Below, piece after piece: positions 36,040 to 47,040 of a stretch of 64,000 nt of DNA. This DNA is from Aldrovandia affinis (Eukaryota > Chordata > Actinopteri > Notacanthiformes > Halosauridae), in NCBI GenBank assembly GCA_029706075.1, contig JAINUG010000018.1:1449001-1513000 (forward strand), in the 5' to 3' direction. Every line of letters starts with the position of its first letter. Position 1 is the stretch's first letter. A program made the position numbers and the translations under genes. The notes below the pieces were generated by a model. It saw nothing but the letters and a program-made list of their open reading frames with translations. It was not told where the DNA came from and did no database searches.

Positions 36040-36335
36040 ACACAGGTTAGGCCAGGGTGTGATATTCTCTGAATACATTAGCACTCTAGATGTAAATGGA
36101 AATGAGGAGGTGGGTAGAAAAAGCAAACCAATTAGAAGCCAAACATGTCCCTCCAGGGAACGCGTGCTCCACTGTTGCCGAGGTGAGCAAAGGTTAGCCT
36201 GGCTGTGCTTCCTCCAATCAGATTCAGTTAAAAAGGAAAAAAACAACTTTACAACCTGACTGATTTGTGGAGTGAATGAACAAAGCCCTCCCATTGGCTC
36301 GGCTGCTATCTGCAGGGGCTTTGCTCGGAGATAAG
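36040..36335. promoter_or_regulatory. Candidate conserved non-coding element
   Basis: A repeat-free segment with CCAATTAG, CCAATCAG and ATTGGCTC (CCAAT-type) motifs and moderate GC. Inferred only. Confidence 0.28.
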
Positions 36336-36609
36336 CAAAGTGTGTGGGTTGACATAGCATCTGTCTGAAAACATACAATCAGCATTCCTCATTTTACGTT
36401 TAAAAAAGGAATTTGGGTAAGAGATGGGATGGAAAATACACCTACTATGTAACGCGCATTCGTGGAACGTTGCTCAAACACCGGAACGGAATCGACAGAT
36501 GCACGAAGATACAATGTGCAAACGTGTTTTTTGTCTGTGTTTGTTCTCGCTCACTGTGTTCTTGCTCACTCTTACTTCCTGCTACAAAACCATAAGCGCC
36601 GGGCAATCC

Positions 36610-37080
36610 CACAGTTTGCTGTCCGCGTCTCCGCCAACCCGCTCTCTATGTGACAACAATCAATTTGCCTCATTTATCATCACCATGAATATATTCAAGG
36701 TTGGCCTCAACTCTGAGGGGGGAAGGGGGCTGGGGGTACATTTTAAATGATGTGCTAAATCTGTATTCCCAACCATCTCTCGCCAATTATCACATTATGC
36801 CCAAGGATGTTGGCGGGATTATTTTCGGGCCCTCAAACAGGGATAATAGGCGTTCCACGGGCCGGTGTGTGGCGGGAGAGTCCTCCTCGCTGCCGCCGCA
36901 GTAGTCATCGTTATTATCGGCTGATTCATTACTGTGCTGCAGCCAAAGTGAATTGTAAATGAGTCCCTAAGTATATTGGCTCCTTTGTTATTTAAGAGGT
37001 ACAAAGGTGTTTCTTTGTGTAGAACAAAGGGTCTGATTGCGATTGAATGGGTCATTAACGCGTTCTGCCAGCCACGTTGT
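36610..37080. promoter_or_regulatory. Candidate enhancer with a SOX-type motif cluster
   Basis: Four SOX/TCF-type hexamers (CTTTGT or ACAAAG) fall within 47 bp: 36983-36988, 37001-37006, 37013-37018 and 37024-37029, in alternating orientation. GACAACAAT lies at 36652-36660. The block is otherwise free of repeats and coding frames. SOX4 is the known regulatory target in the CDKAL1 neighbourhood, so SOX-responsive control is a reasonable but untested idea. Confidence 0.38.
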
Positions 37081-38838
37081 TTCTATAAAGGCCCTCACCT
37101 TAGAGACGGAGAGATTCAAAGTTAACGAAGAGCAAAATCAAACGACTCTTGTCTGCGATGGGAAAAAGTGTCCTCACGAGTGTGCTGCTTTTACACCGTG
37201 TGATTATACAGACCGAGCGTGGCTGGAGTCAGATGGACAGGTTTCTTGCTTGTCTGCCGCCTGGACTGTATACTGTACAGTAGGATGAATTCCACTTTGC
37301 CTACTGCTTGGGCTTTCTTCTGGAAGCTCTGGAACCACGCCATGCAGAAGAACCATGGGTTATATGCACAGGTTGTAGAAAATGTTAACCCTTACATTTT
37401 AAAACCTTAAATGCCTTCAAAAATGCAAAAATAAACTGCCTTAAGTAATTTGTAGGATGTGTTTTTAGTGGGTTCACTCTGTGACAACAGCTGCAGTATC
37501 TTTTTGAATGTTCTATTAACGGGCAAGTGAAAGGAGTGGAGAGGTTCTGAGTCGCCTCGGTAACAACACGTGCCCCTCAGCCGCGTGCTTTGTGTGCAGC
37601 TCACCTTAACGTCACCCCAAGAGAGACGATACCGTGTCTCTGAGACTTCTCATTCAGGTCCCTCTGAATCCCGGCCAACGGCTCTGATGCGAATGCAGAG
37701 CCCTTTATATCCTGAGCCCGGCTCCGCCCGCGTCGTTCATCCCCGCAGACGGCGCGGCGAGTGGCGTGGCAACGTCACGTTGCCGGACTTAAGAAAGGAG
37801 TCGCATTCTAATGTCACGTCCCCCGCGCAAACTGTGAAGCCGCCTTCGCTTCGCCTAATGTATGCCTCCGGAGATGGGTGATACGTCTAGCTGGTGCCCG
37901 CAGACAGGAAGAGGGGAAAGAAATTGCCTTTCTGCGAAGAGACATGCTATGCCTCTATTTGCCCTGGTTTGAGGCTCTTAATAGCAGGGTGGAGCCAATG
38001 CACACGGCAGCTTCCGTTCCCTGCCCGACTGCTTTGTTTGAATATTTCCAGTTATCATTTTTCTTTTCTTTTTTTTTTTTTTTTAAACAACACAGCCCTG
38101 CCTTAAGTAGCTCTAAAGTGCTGTTTACCACAGAGGTCCACGAGCATTTCACACAGTATCGCATCAGGCTTTCCCTCCAGGATGCAAAGCTATGAATTTA
38201 AGCACCGTTCAGAAAAATAATATAATATAATATAAATAAAACAGCAGAATGACATTCCATTTTGATGCTTCAAATGCGAAGGGACATGGTTTTGGGACTA
38301 GGGCTTTCCAATCAGTCGAGAGTGGCGGACTGTATTTCTAACACGCTCTGGAACCGTGGAAACCTCATGGCTTGTCATTTGTACTGGGACTGATGAGCTA
38401 TTTCTAAGAGAAAATCTGAATCACGTTGAAGCATCTTTGTAATCATCCACTTGACCCAGTGGTCCAGTCTGACCTATTTGGCACCTGCTTGTCAAATCAT
38501 AGAAATCTCCCTGCCTGAGGTATGCCACTGTATGCTCACCTTGAGGGCCAATTTAATTTGTGTTAATTGCACATCTTTACCTTTGACACACAAGGTGCTT
38601 TGAAGGAAGTGAATTATGCAGAGTAGAAAAAGACAGAGAAGCAGAATGAAAAAAACGAGAGAGAAAAAAAACACAATCACTACCACTGAGTGTAGGAGCT
38701 CTCTGGTCAATGTGTTCTTTAATGGGTTTAAAAATCTTTTTTAACCGACCTGTTTTATAAGAAAAAAATAATCATTTCTTTCTGAAAGAGAAAGAGAAAC
38801 GGTGTGAACCGTTCAGCGTGCTGTATGAAATGAAGTGA
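37081..38838. other. Intron sequence with poly-T run
   Basis: A poly-T tract lies at 38058-38084 and a short (TAATA)n patch at 38218-38236. No other feature recognised. Confidence 0.45.
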
Positions 38839-38882
38839 GCCCTTTCATTCATGCTGGTTTGCCCTTTCATTCATGCTGGTTT
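38839..38882. repeat. Two-copy 22-bp tandem duplication
   Basis: GCCCTTTCATTCATGCTGGT plus TT occurs twice back to back at 38839-38860 and 38861-38882, identical. Confidence 0.92.
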
Positions 38883-38989
38883 GACTACGGATGTTGTGAC
38901 AGGTTTACATTTGGAGATGGAGCCTCTGCCTTTATGGGACTGTGGAGAACATAATTAAACCCATTTCCACAAAAGGCTTGAAAATGCTT

Positions 38990-39960
38990 GCATCGTTATA
39001 TTGTGTTGTCTTCTTAGGCCAGCATTGATTGTCAAATGGAGGTTTCTTGTTAATATGCCATTATGCCAATCAGAAGAGATATGGATGAAAATGTCAGGAC
39101 TGGTGGTACAAGTGATGGTGATTACGGATGCACTTTATCTTACCTTCAGCCAGAGTAAGCATCCTCTCTTGTGCCAAGTTATTTCAATGTCATAGGTGAA
39201 ACTGATTAGAGCCGCTGGTATTGTTTAGTTTTTTAGCTTTATAGTAGGCTGCCACTGCGCACAAAACCTGCTTCTTTGAGTTTGTCGCACACCCTTTTAA
39301 AATATCGCTATTGCGGTGCTTTCGCCCATCGATGTATTCCATGATATTTAGATCTTTCATGATTTGAATAACTGAGTCTATTTTACCCAGATTCCTTGCA
39401 AAATGAACGTTTGATTGCATATGCCAGGGTCTTAGTATAACATTATTCGATTAAGGTCCATATTCGGGTTAAGGCAATATTCGAATAAGGTGTTTACATG
39501 CGCGCAGAAAATATTCCCGTTTACATGTTAATCGGCATATTTGGCTTTCTGGGAACTCAGCTGAATAAATTGTGACATTGTGTTGTCTTCTTAGCACTTC
39601 TACATCATAATTGTCAGGGCAGATTTAGAATAATGTGACAGGATGCTGGCAAGTAAGCATCCCTTCCGGTGAAGAAATGTGTCTGCTTCTTTGATCGCAC
39701 ACCCTTTTTAAAAATGTCATATGTGTACTGAGATAAGACTCATGATTTATACATAAATTTTTACGCTCCAGAAGTGATTACTTTTTGATTGAGTATAACA
39801 TTACAAAAAAATTGCTAAATTACCCAGATTCCTTGCAAAATGTGACGTAAATTAAACGTTAAGGGGACTAATTTGTAATCGGGTTAATACAGGCAGGTCT
39901 TATGGTGGAAAATTGAATATTGTCATTAGATTAATACCATGTAAACGTAGTCATTGATTG
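38990..39960. repeat. Direct duplication within a transposon-like repeat
   Basis: Phrases recur in the same order about 440-580 bases apart: TTGTGTTGTCTTCTTAG (39001 and 39580), GCACACCCTTTT (39286 and 39698) and ACCCAGATTCCTTGCAAAAT (39386 and 39822). Between and beyond them are inverted-looking phrases (GGTGTTTACATG near 39490, CATGTAAACG near 39940) typical of fish DNA-transposon ends. It is probably a nested or duplicated non-autonomous element. Borders are approximate. Confidence 0.55.
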
Positions 39961-40013
39961 TCAGGGTTTCAGATTTATAGAATTTTGGAAAACTCTATTT
40001 TTTGATATTGATT

Positions 40014-40061
40014 ATTGGTTGGTTGGTTTGTTTGGTGATTGGTTGGTTGGTTTGTTTGGTG
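40014..40061. repeat. Two-copy 24-bp tandem duplication
   Basis: ATTGGTTGGTTGGTTTGTTT plus GGTG occurs at 40014-40037 and again identically at 40038-40061. Confidence 0.93.
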
Positions 40062-41099
40062 ACTGCACCTTGTATCACTTTTTGGTTAAGTTACAATGGC
40101 TGGTCAGCATGAAAAAGCACCGCAACGTGACTTTTTATTGTGTAGATTAAGTATTTAAAAGTATAGATATTAGTATAAGTATTAAAAAATTTAAATATAC
40201 AGAGATTCTGTCGATTTCCCTGTTTCACGTTTCCATAGTTAGCGCTGATTTTCTAGAACTCTGTTTCAACCACATGGAAAAATCATTGCCATTTTTTTCC
40301 TAATATTTTTTTAATTAAGAAAATTCATCATGAGAGTCAAGAAATATCATTCTAAACGCCAGTCACTGATCCGCTACTGGCTTTGATCAAAATTGTCAGT
40401 AGACGAAATAAAAACAATCCACAATCAGTCAATCCACTCTTCTTTGTCAACAGTATCCAAAACATCGAAAGTTATAGCGCACCTTATGGAAACTGTAAAT
40501 GACTGTGTTATGTGAGATTCCCTGCAGTTTGCACACATTCTTTGTAAATCGGAGACAGACAGACAGACACATGAGCACATGGATGAAAATGAAGTCCCTT
40601 CTGCATTGTAGAATGGACAGTGCATCAGCAGTCATTTTGACCGTATCTTCTTTTAAAGGAACCAGATGCATTTAATTTAAAATATCGGGCCCACAGTATT
40701 TATATCTCACTGACAAACTCCAGTTACTAGCTACCTTTTGATTTGAAACAACTAACCTTTGATTCAAAAGCACTTTACACAACTGCAGGTGACAAATCAG
40801 CTCATTTTCAGCTATTCCATGACTGACTTTGTATCACCAACTGCACCATTGAAACTCTCCCAAGCAAGGAGAGACCCCCCCCCCTTTTTCTTCGGTGTAA
40901 GATATGACGAAAAATCGGCCTATGGTTTGAGCTGGTCGTGTGGCAAGAATACTCACGAAAGAGAATTTAACTGGCCCACATCCGTGTTGATGTTCATTCA
41001 ATTTATAATGATGAATGAGATATTTAAAAATATATACTTTTACTCATTCCCTAGTAGCTCTGTGTGCTCCTTGAAGTTATTTTTGTAAAGAAGTACCGA
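40062..41099. other. AT-rich intron, no feature recognised
   Basis: No repeat or coding segment that I can support. A C run followed by a T run lies at 40877-40889. Confidence 0.45.
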
Positions 41100-41195
41100 A
41101 TATGAATTTGATATGCTGTCACACGCCACTTACTGGAATGCATGTGTTGTCAGTCGCTCTGGATAAGAGCATCTGCTAAATTACTTGATTGTAAT
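41100..41195 (+). mobile_element. SINE/L2 3' tail fragment
   Basis: CAGTCGCTCTGGATAAGAGC followed by ATCTGCTAAATTAC is the conserved 3' end shared by many fish tRNA-SINEs and L2 elements. No head is recognisable upstream. Confidence 0.6.
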
Positions 41196-42850
41196 TATTT
41201 TGATTGGTTTGTTTTCTTTTTAAAACATTTACTCTACTATGGACATTGGTATATTCCATTGGTTAAAAATGCAAGGAAATAGGAATGCATCTCTATTAAT
41301 CTAATGTTAAAGTGACCACTCTGTATGTTTCCTTTATTTTGGCAGTTACCTGTAGATTTGGGAGAATATTTTTCCATCCTCTAAAAACACTGCTGCGGGG
41401 TGTCCTTAATACACACGTTCTGGGAATGCCCCTTTATGGAAGTTTGTTGCAGACGTTCATGTGTGTGGATATGAAATTAATTTGAAATCAGTTTGATTCT
41501 TATTCCCTTCACGGTTTGTAGAGGTGTATGTATGTTGGCCTGAGGTATATGTGCACTTTAAGGTTGACCTTAGTGGTAGGTTATAGTCCTCCCTCCTCCC
41601 TTCCCCCTCATAGTTTGTGTGCACATTTTTTATTTTGTTAACCTGTTTTATACAAAGTGTTCATACAAACAAAGCAATGTAAAACATTGTGATGAACAGA
41701 CATTACCATGGGTGCTAGAGATCATTTATGCAACCCAGTTACACTTTGCCTTTGTTGTCTTTGTAGTGAAAGCACAGTGGAACTTTTATAAATAGTGTCT
41801 TGCCATTTGCTAGACCGATATATCCAGTACTACATACGGTGTACCTGGGGTGTGACATGTTGTAGAGGATATAAACTTCAACTTTATTTTATTTGGCCAA
41901 CATATCTTTCTGAAATGTATTTTGACTTTGGTATATTGCATGAAGAATCAATCTTTGCTGTATTAATTTAAATCCTGTTTTGGACAAACGCACTCACTTC
42001 TCCTGTTAGCAGAGTTGACCTGACCAGATCTTCTTCTTCACCTTGTGTGGCTCTGCCAGATGTAGCTGAAGTGGCTCAGGCACACACAGAGCCTTCACAC
42101 AATGGCCAACCGTGGGTGATTGCCAGCTCTCAGCAGAGCGAAGAATTATCCGTACTTAGTCACAATTTGGTCATTTTGAGGAATTTGAGGCTGTCAAATT
42201 GCCTGTGTCAAATTGCAGCGCTTTTCGGGCCATTCAGCCGGCCCTCATTGCGCTGTCTTTTTCTCTGAGCTCAGAGGCTCGCAGGTTGAGCACAGCAGCT
42301 TCGCCGTGGTGGAAAAAAGAGGCACCCTTTTGAGCACCGTTTTAGGAGGCGGCGTTTTACAAAGGTTTCGTGTCTGGGTGCATTTCTGGCTTCAGTAATT
42401 CATTTTGTTCTCGTGCCTGATTGGTGGATAAAGTGATGCTGGTGTTATGAGACTCGGGTGGGTGTCTGGTCCGGCAGGACAGCCAGAGAGCAGATCATCC
42501 CAAACAGAGGGATGTCTTTCCCCCCTGGAGAGGGACGGGTGCTGCGCGGGGACGTGTCTTTTCAGGGCCCGTCCCAGAATGCAGAACAGTGTGGACACGG
42601 TGGTCGCGCCCACCCGCTGCCCTGCGTTTAATGAACAGGATGTAGCCCCCACCAGTGAACCTGGCTCTAAAATAGACCATTTTAAGGGGCTGAGCGACCA
42701 CGGCAGAGCGCTGCAGCTCTGGGGGTCTTTCAAGTGGCTCTCCTCCTACGATCATTTCCCAACAAAATCAAAGGCTCTCTCAGCAGTGCGGTCCAGTGTG
42801 CCGGGGAGAGCAATGGGAGGCATTATGACTCCTTTTTTTTTATTAAAAAC
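41196..42850. other. Intron sequence, no feature recognised
   Basis: AT-rich to 42000, then GC-normal. The 187-codon frame starting at 42447 runs through a poly-T tract and is not gene-like. Confidence 0.45.
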
Positions 42851-42871
42851 TTTTTTTTTTTTTTTTTTTTT
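42851..42871. repeat. Poly-T tract
   Basis: About 21 uninterrupted T after AAAAAC. It could be the relic of an antisense retroposon tail or an independent homopolymer. Confidence 0.9.
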
Positions 42872-43155
42872 CGCGCACAGCGGCCTCAATAATGGCTTGT
42901 TGATTGCCTCCCCTCTCTGGGAGAAGGGTTGGGAGGCGCACAATGGCCAGTCAGGAAGAGTTAACAATCGGCCGCCACCGCCATGCTTTATTAGCGCGCG
43001 GCGAGATTGACACCTGAATGCGCTCGCGTCCTCCCGGACCACAAAGCCGGCCTGTAATGCCTCCTCTGCCTTCATTTGACAAAAGCTGTCTTTCTGCAGG
43101 TGAATGGGAGCATTTCTCATAAATCAAAACCTTCCGTAGGTTTCAATTAAAGCAA
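42872..43155. promoter_or_regulatory. Candidate conserved non-coding element
   Basis: A GC-moderate repeat-free island with CAATAATGG, GTTAACAATCGG, TTTATTAGCGCGC and CAATTAAAGCAAA motifs. No coding frame. Enhancer-like by composition; unproven. Confidence 0.33.
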
Positions 43156-43436
43156 ATGTCTGAATCGGACAGAGATGTGGGCGCTGACTCCGAGGCGCGG
43201 ATCACCGCACGCTAGCCTGCGTTTCTTTTTTCACACCACTTACAGAAGAGGACAATCAGAACCCGAACAATACTCGCATCTGCGATGCAGTCTAGGATGT
43301 GAGGGTTTCTCAAATATAGTGAGAGTGACCAGCACCGCATGCACATGTGCTATGAGGTAAAGGTCAAACTCACACCTAACATGCCTCACCTCGGTAAAGG
43401 CACTCTGCTTATTCACATCATACACAAAAGGCTCAA

Positions 43437-43583
43437 GTGGTTCTGTGTGGCTCAGTCGGTAGAGCATGGCATTGACAACGCTTAGTTTGTGGGTTGAATT
43501 CTCACTGGGGCCACATATACTGAAAAATGTATGCATTCATTACTGTAAGTCACTTTGGATAAAAGTGTCTGCTAAATGGAATA
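43437..43583 (+). mobile_element. tRNA-derived SINE, family 3
   Basis: Head GTGGTTCTGTGTGGCTCAG with A-box and a slightly mutated B-box (GGTTGAATTC). The middle ACTGAAAAATGTATGCATTC and tail GTCACTTTGGATAAAAGTGT follow. It runs into the (TA)n tract at 43590 that borders the Tc1 element. Confidence 0.9.
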
Positions 43584-43586
43584 TTT

Positions 43587-43589
<3 letters not shown>

Positions 43590-43630
<41 letters not shown>
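43590..43630. repeat. (TA)n microsatellite at Tc1 insertion site
   Basis: About 41 bases of alternating TA directly abut the left end of the Tc1 element at 43631, which targets TA. Confidence 0.92.
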
Positions 43631-43633
<3 letters not shown>

Positions 43634-44839
43634 CGATCAGCTACAACATTAAAACCACCTGCCTAATATTGTGTAGGTCCCCCTCGTGCCACCAAAACAG
43701 CTCTGACCCGTCGAGGCATGGACTCCACAAGACCTCTGAAGGTGTCCTGTGGTATCTGGCATTAGACGTTTGCAGCAGATCCTTTAAGTCCTGTAAGTTG
43801 TGAGGTGATGCCTCCATGGATTGGACTTGTTGGTCCAGCACATCCCACAAATGCTCGATCGGATTGAGATCTGGGGAATTTGGAGGCCAAGTCAACACTT
43901 TGAACTCTTTGTCATGTTCCTCAAACCATTCCTGAACAATTTTTGCAGTGTGGTAGGGCGCATTATCCTGCTGAAAGAGGCCACTGTCATCAGGGAATAC
44001 CATTGCCATGAAGGGGTGTACTTGGTCTGCAACAATGTTTAGGCAGTTGGTACGTGTCAAAGTAACATCCACATAAATGCCAGGACCCAAGGTTTCCCAG
44101 CAGAACATTGCCCCGAGCATCACACTGCCTCCGCCGGCTTGCCTTCTTCCCATAGTGCATCCTGGTGCCATCTCTTCCCCAGGTAAACGATGCACACGCA
44201 CCCGGCCATCCACATGATGTAAAAGAAAATGTGATTCATCAGACCAGCCCACCTTCTTCCATTGCTCCATGGTCCAGTTCTGACGCTCACGTGCCCATTA
44301 TAGGCGCTTTCGGCGGTGGACAGGGATCAGCATGGGCACTCTGACCGGTCTGCGGCTACACAGTGCCATACGCAGCAAGCTGCGATGCATTGTGTGTTCT
44401 GACACCTTTCTATCATAGCCATCATTCACTTTTTCAGCAATTTGTGCTATGGTAGCTCTTCTGTGGGATCGGACCACACGGGCTAGCCTTTGCTCCCCAC
44501 GCGCATCAATGAGCCTTGGGTGCCCATGACCCTGTCGCCGGTTCACCAGTTGTCCTTCCTTGGACCACTTTTGGTAGGCACTAACCACTGTATACCGGGA
44601 ACACCCCACAAAACCTGTCGTTTTGGAGATGCTCTGACCCAGTCGCAATTTGGCCTTTGTCAAAGTCGCTCAGATCCTTACGCTTGCCCATTTCTCCTGC
44701 TTCCAACACATCAACTTCAAGAACTGACTGTTTACTTGCTGCCTAATATATCCCACCCCTTGACAGGTGCCATTGTAACGAGATGATCAATGTTATTCAC
44801 TTCACCTGTCAGTGGTTTTAATGTTGTGGCTGATTGGTG
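43631..44839 (-). mobile_element. Tc1/mariner-like transposon, nearly intact DD36E element
   Basis: The inverted repeats start CACCGATCAGCTACAACATT at 43631 and end TGTTGTGGCTGATTGGTG at 44839. TA lies outside both ends. The length is 1,209 bp. The transposase gene runs on the minus strand. Compared with the element at 14750, its terminal repeats differ but the DDE spacing is the same, so the two belong to related lineages. Confidence 0.95.
43641..44691 (-). pseudogene. Tc1-like transposase pseudogene (DD36E), lightly damaged
   Basis: The start at 44691 opens MGKRKDLSDFDKGQIAT. A frameshift occurs within the next 20 codons. The second frame carries the helix-turn-helix (QSISKTTGFVGCSRYTVVSA) and a second DNA-binding part (44663-44298). 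An in-frame TAA follows at about 44295, then the catalytic domain (44270-43641) with WSDESHF, FQQDNAPYHTA and PDLNPIEHLWD. All three acidic residues are intact, with 36 residues between the last two. Near 43765 the frame shifts again before the usual C-terminal end. Two frameshifts and one stop make it inactive but recent-looking. Confidence 0.9.
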
Positions 44840-44847
44840 TATATATA

Positions 44848-44949
44848 CACTACCGGTCAAAAGTTTTAGAACACCCCCAGTTTTAGAACTGCTTAAATTT
44901 CAGTAAAAACTGGAAAATGGGGGTGTTTTAAAACTTTTGACCGATAGTG
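44848..44949. mobile_element. Palindromic MITE, 102 bp, TA-flanked
   Basis: 31-bp inverted ends begin CACTACCGGTCAAAAGTTTT and differ at two positions. TA dinucleotides flank both sides (44846-44847, 44950-44951). Only about 40 bases separate the arms. It sits 8 bases from the Tc1 element at 44839. A non-autonomous Tc1/mariner-type MITE is the best reading. Confidence 0.92.
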
Positions 44950-45119
44950 TATATATAAGTCAGTCTAGTGAAGTACCCGGTTAAAGCACTGTCTCCTGGT
45001 ACAGTGATGTGCCCCAGGAGTGCTGACAGTGCCAGTGCTGTCCATGGCCAGCGGCTTCTCGGGGCAGCACCTAACAGGCTGTGCGCTGACCAGGGAGGGG
45101 TTGAGCTGCTGTGCTTCCC

Positions 45120-45150
45120 CCTCACCTCACCTCACCTCACCTCACCTCAC
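45120..45150. repeat. (CCTCA)n pentanucleotide repeat
   Basis: Six consecutive CCTCA units. Confidence 0.93.
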
Positions 45151-45230
45151 CACTCACTAGCGGTGACTCTGATCGATTGGGTCACCTACGGTCGGTGGAA
45201 TGTCTGCCTGCGTCGGCTATGCAGGAAGTA

Positions 45231-45395
45231 GTGGTTCTGTGTGGCTCAATAGGTAGAGCACGGCATTGACAACGCTTAGGCTGTGGGTTCGATTCCCATT
45301 GGGGCCACATATACTGAAAAATGTATGCATTCACCACTGTGAGTTGCTTTGGATAAAAGCGTCTGCTAAATGGCGTATATCATTATAATTATATT
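45231..45395 (+). mobile_element. tRNA-derived SINE, family 3, with target duplication
   Basis: Complete copy. Head GTGGTTCTGTGTGGCTCAAT with B-box GGTTCGATTCC, then the middle ACTGAAAAATGTATGCATTC, then the tail TTTGGATAAAAGCGTCTGCT ending in an AT-rich run. The direct repeat AGGAAGTA flanks it at 45223-45230 and 45396-45403, an 8-bp target duplication that fixes both ends. It landed inside the first unit of a minisatellite. Confidence 0.95.
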
Positions 45396-45506
45396 AGGAA
45401 GTACAGCGCTCCAGGGCGTGGCTGCACAGGAAGTACATCGCTCAAGGACTTGGCTGCGCAGGAAGTACAGCGCAGGAAGTACAGCACACCAGGGCACGGT
45501 TCCACA
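45396..45506. repeat. Minisatellite of about 32-bp units
   Basis: Units beginning AGGAAGTACAGCGCTCCAGG start at 45396, about 45429, about 45461 (short) and about 45475. The sequence just left of the SINE (GCAGGAAGTA) is the start of a further unit, so the array predates the SINE. Confidence 0.85.
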
Positions 45507-45560
45507 GCCCAGCCGCTGGACCGTACAGTGAAAACAGCTGGCTGAACAGTTGCTGTTTGG

Positions 45561-45606
45561 CGTTCCAAATTGGGAAAAATTGGGAGTAATAAAAAATATT
45601 AAAAAG
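45561..45606 (+). mobile_element. SINE family 1, tail relic
   Basis: GGCGTTCCAAATTGGGAAAA followed by an A/T-rich run resembles the 3' tail of the family-1 copies. Only the tail remains. Confidence 0.45.
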
Positions 45607-46564
45607 GCTCATGAGCGCCGTCCTGATGTGCCTTAAGTTGTGAGTGTCAGTTAAATAACACGAATCACTGATTTTTGCATTTATTTCATTGATTTATTTA
45701 TTTATCAATTTTATGCTTAAAATGTCTGGGACAAAATCAGTGGCAAGTATTTCACAAAAGGTACATACTACATGAATATTATATATAGAATGTAATATTG
45801 TCTATAACGGGTTAATATTTTTTGGGAAATGTTGGTTGTGATGAGAGATTATAAGAGGGTTTCAGTGATTATTGAGAAGCTCAGGTTTCAATTTTTATTG
45901 GAACCTATTAAAGGTACACATCAACCAACCATCTGTCAGACAGCTCACAGTACGCTAAATCATACAGGACTGTGCACAGTAGATTATTTCATTTCAATTT
46001 AAAATCAGCTTCATATCAAGTTTATGTCTCTGGATAAAAGTTATTTGTGAATGCAGAGGTGGAATATTGTGCTCAGATTTCAGACCTTTTTCTTCTTCTT
46101 TCTTTTACTGTAAGACCTGCCGAAATGTGCACCTATTCTCAATATAATTTAGTATTGTCTTATGATTATTTCACCGATATTACATCTAGTCAGCTTTGCC
46201 AAATGAAGTGAGCTTCACATCATACAACTATCCTCAGTGTTTTAATTAGGCCTGATTCTCAGCGGAGCAGAATTCTGATTATCTTTCCATGGCTCAGAAA
46301 ACACAAAATTGTAAATCAGGAGACGCACACACAGTTGTGTACGGGTTTAGTTTGCCTCCGAGGGATACCAACTTCAATTCAAATCTTGGACTCCAATTTT
46401 AATCCGCCCATTCCAATCCCCACTTCCTAAAGAGGGATTTAGAACAGGGGTGTCCGTGATGACTTAACCTCATCTGCATCACAAGGTAGGCCTGCTTTCA
46501 GCCCAGCAGTCTGTAAAGACACCAAGGCCACACTTTCAGACTGCTTGATCCAATTGGTATGCCC
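45607..46564. other. AT-rich intron, no feature recognised
   Basis: No repeat or coding segment that I can support. Confidence 0.45.
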
Positions 46565-46753
46565 TGCATGTACGTGTGCGTGCGTGCGTGCGTGCGCATG
46601 TATATACACATACGTGTGTGTGGGTGTGTGTGTGCTTGCATAAGTGTATGATTGTGTGTGTCTGTGTGCGTGTGTGTCTGTGTGCGTGTTTGCGTCTGTG
46701 GGTGTGTGTGTGTGCGCGCTCGTGCATGTCTGTCTGTGTGCGTGTGTGCATGC

Positions 46754-46788
<35 letters not shown>

Positions 46789-46921
46789 TTTGTCTGTGTC
46801 TGTGTCTATGTATCTGTGTACGTGTGTGTGTATCTGTGTCTGTGTGCCCGTTTGTATGTCTGTGCATATCTGTGTGTGCGTGCGCGTGTGCATGTCTAAC
46901 TGTGGCTGTGTGTGTGCCTGG

Positions 46922-46979
<58 letters not shown>

Positions 46980-47040
46980 GCGTGTGTGTCTATCTGTGGC
47001 TGTGTGTGCGTGCGTGCGTGCGTGTGCGTGCGCGCGCGTC
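46565..47040. repeat. Long GT-rich microsatellite block
   Basis: About 475 bases of interrupted GT/GCGT/CTGT repeats, with an almost pure (GT)n core at 46926-46974 and GCGT runs at both ends. Open frames on both strands here are repeat translations. Confidence 0.95.

Noticed and set aside
42447-43010. 187-codon plus-strand open frame
   Set aside because: It runs through a poly-T tract coding a Phe run, has no recognisable domain, and overlaps repeat-free intron with enhancer-like composition.
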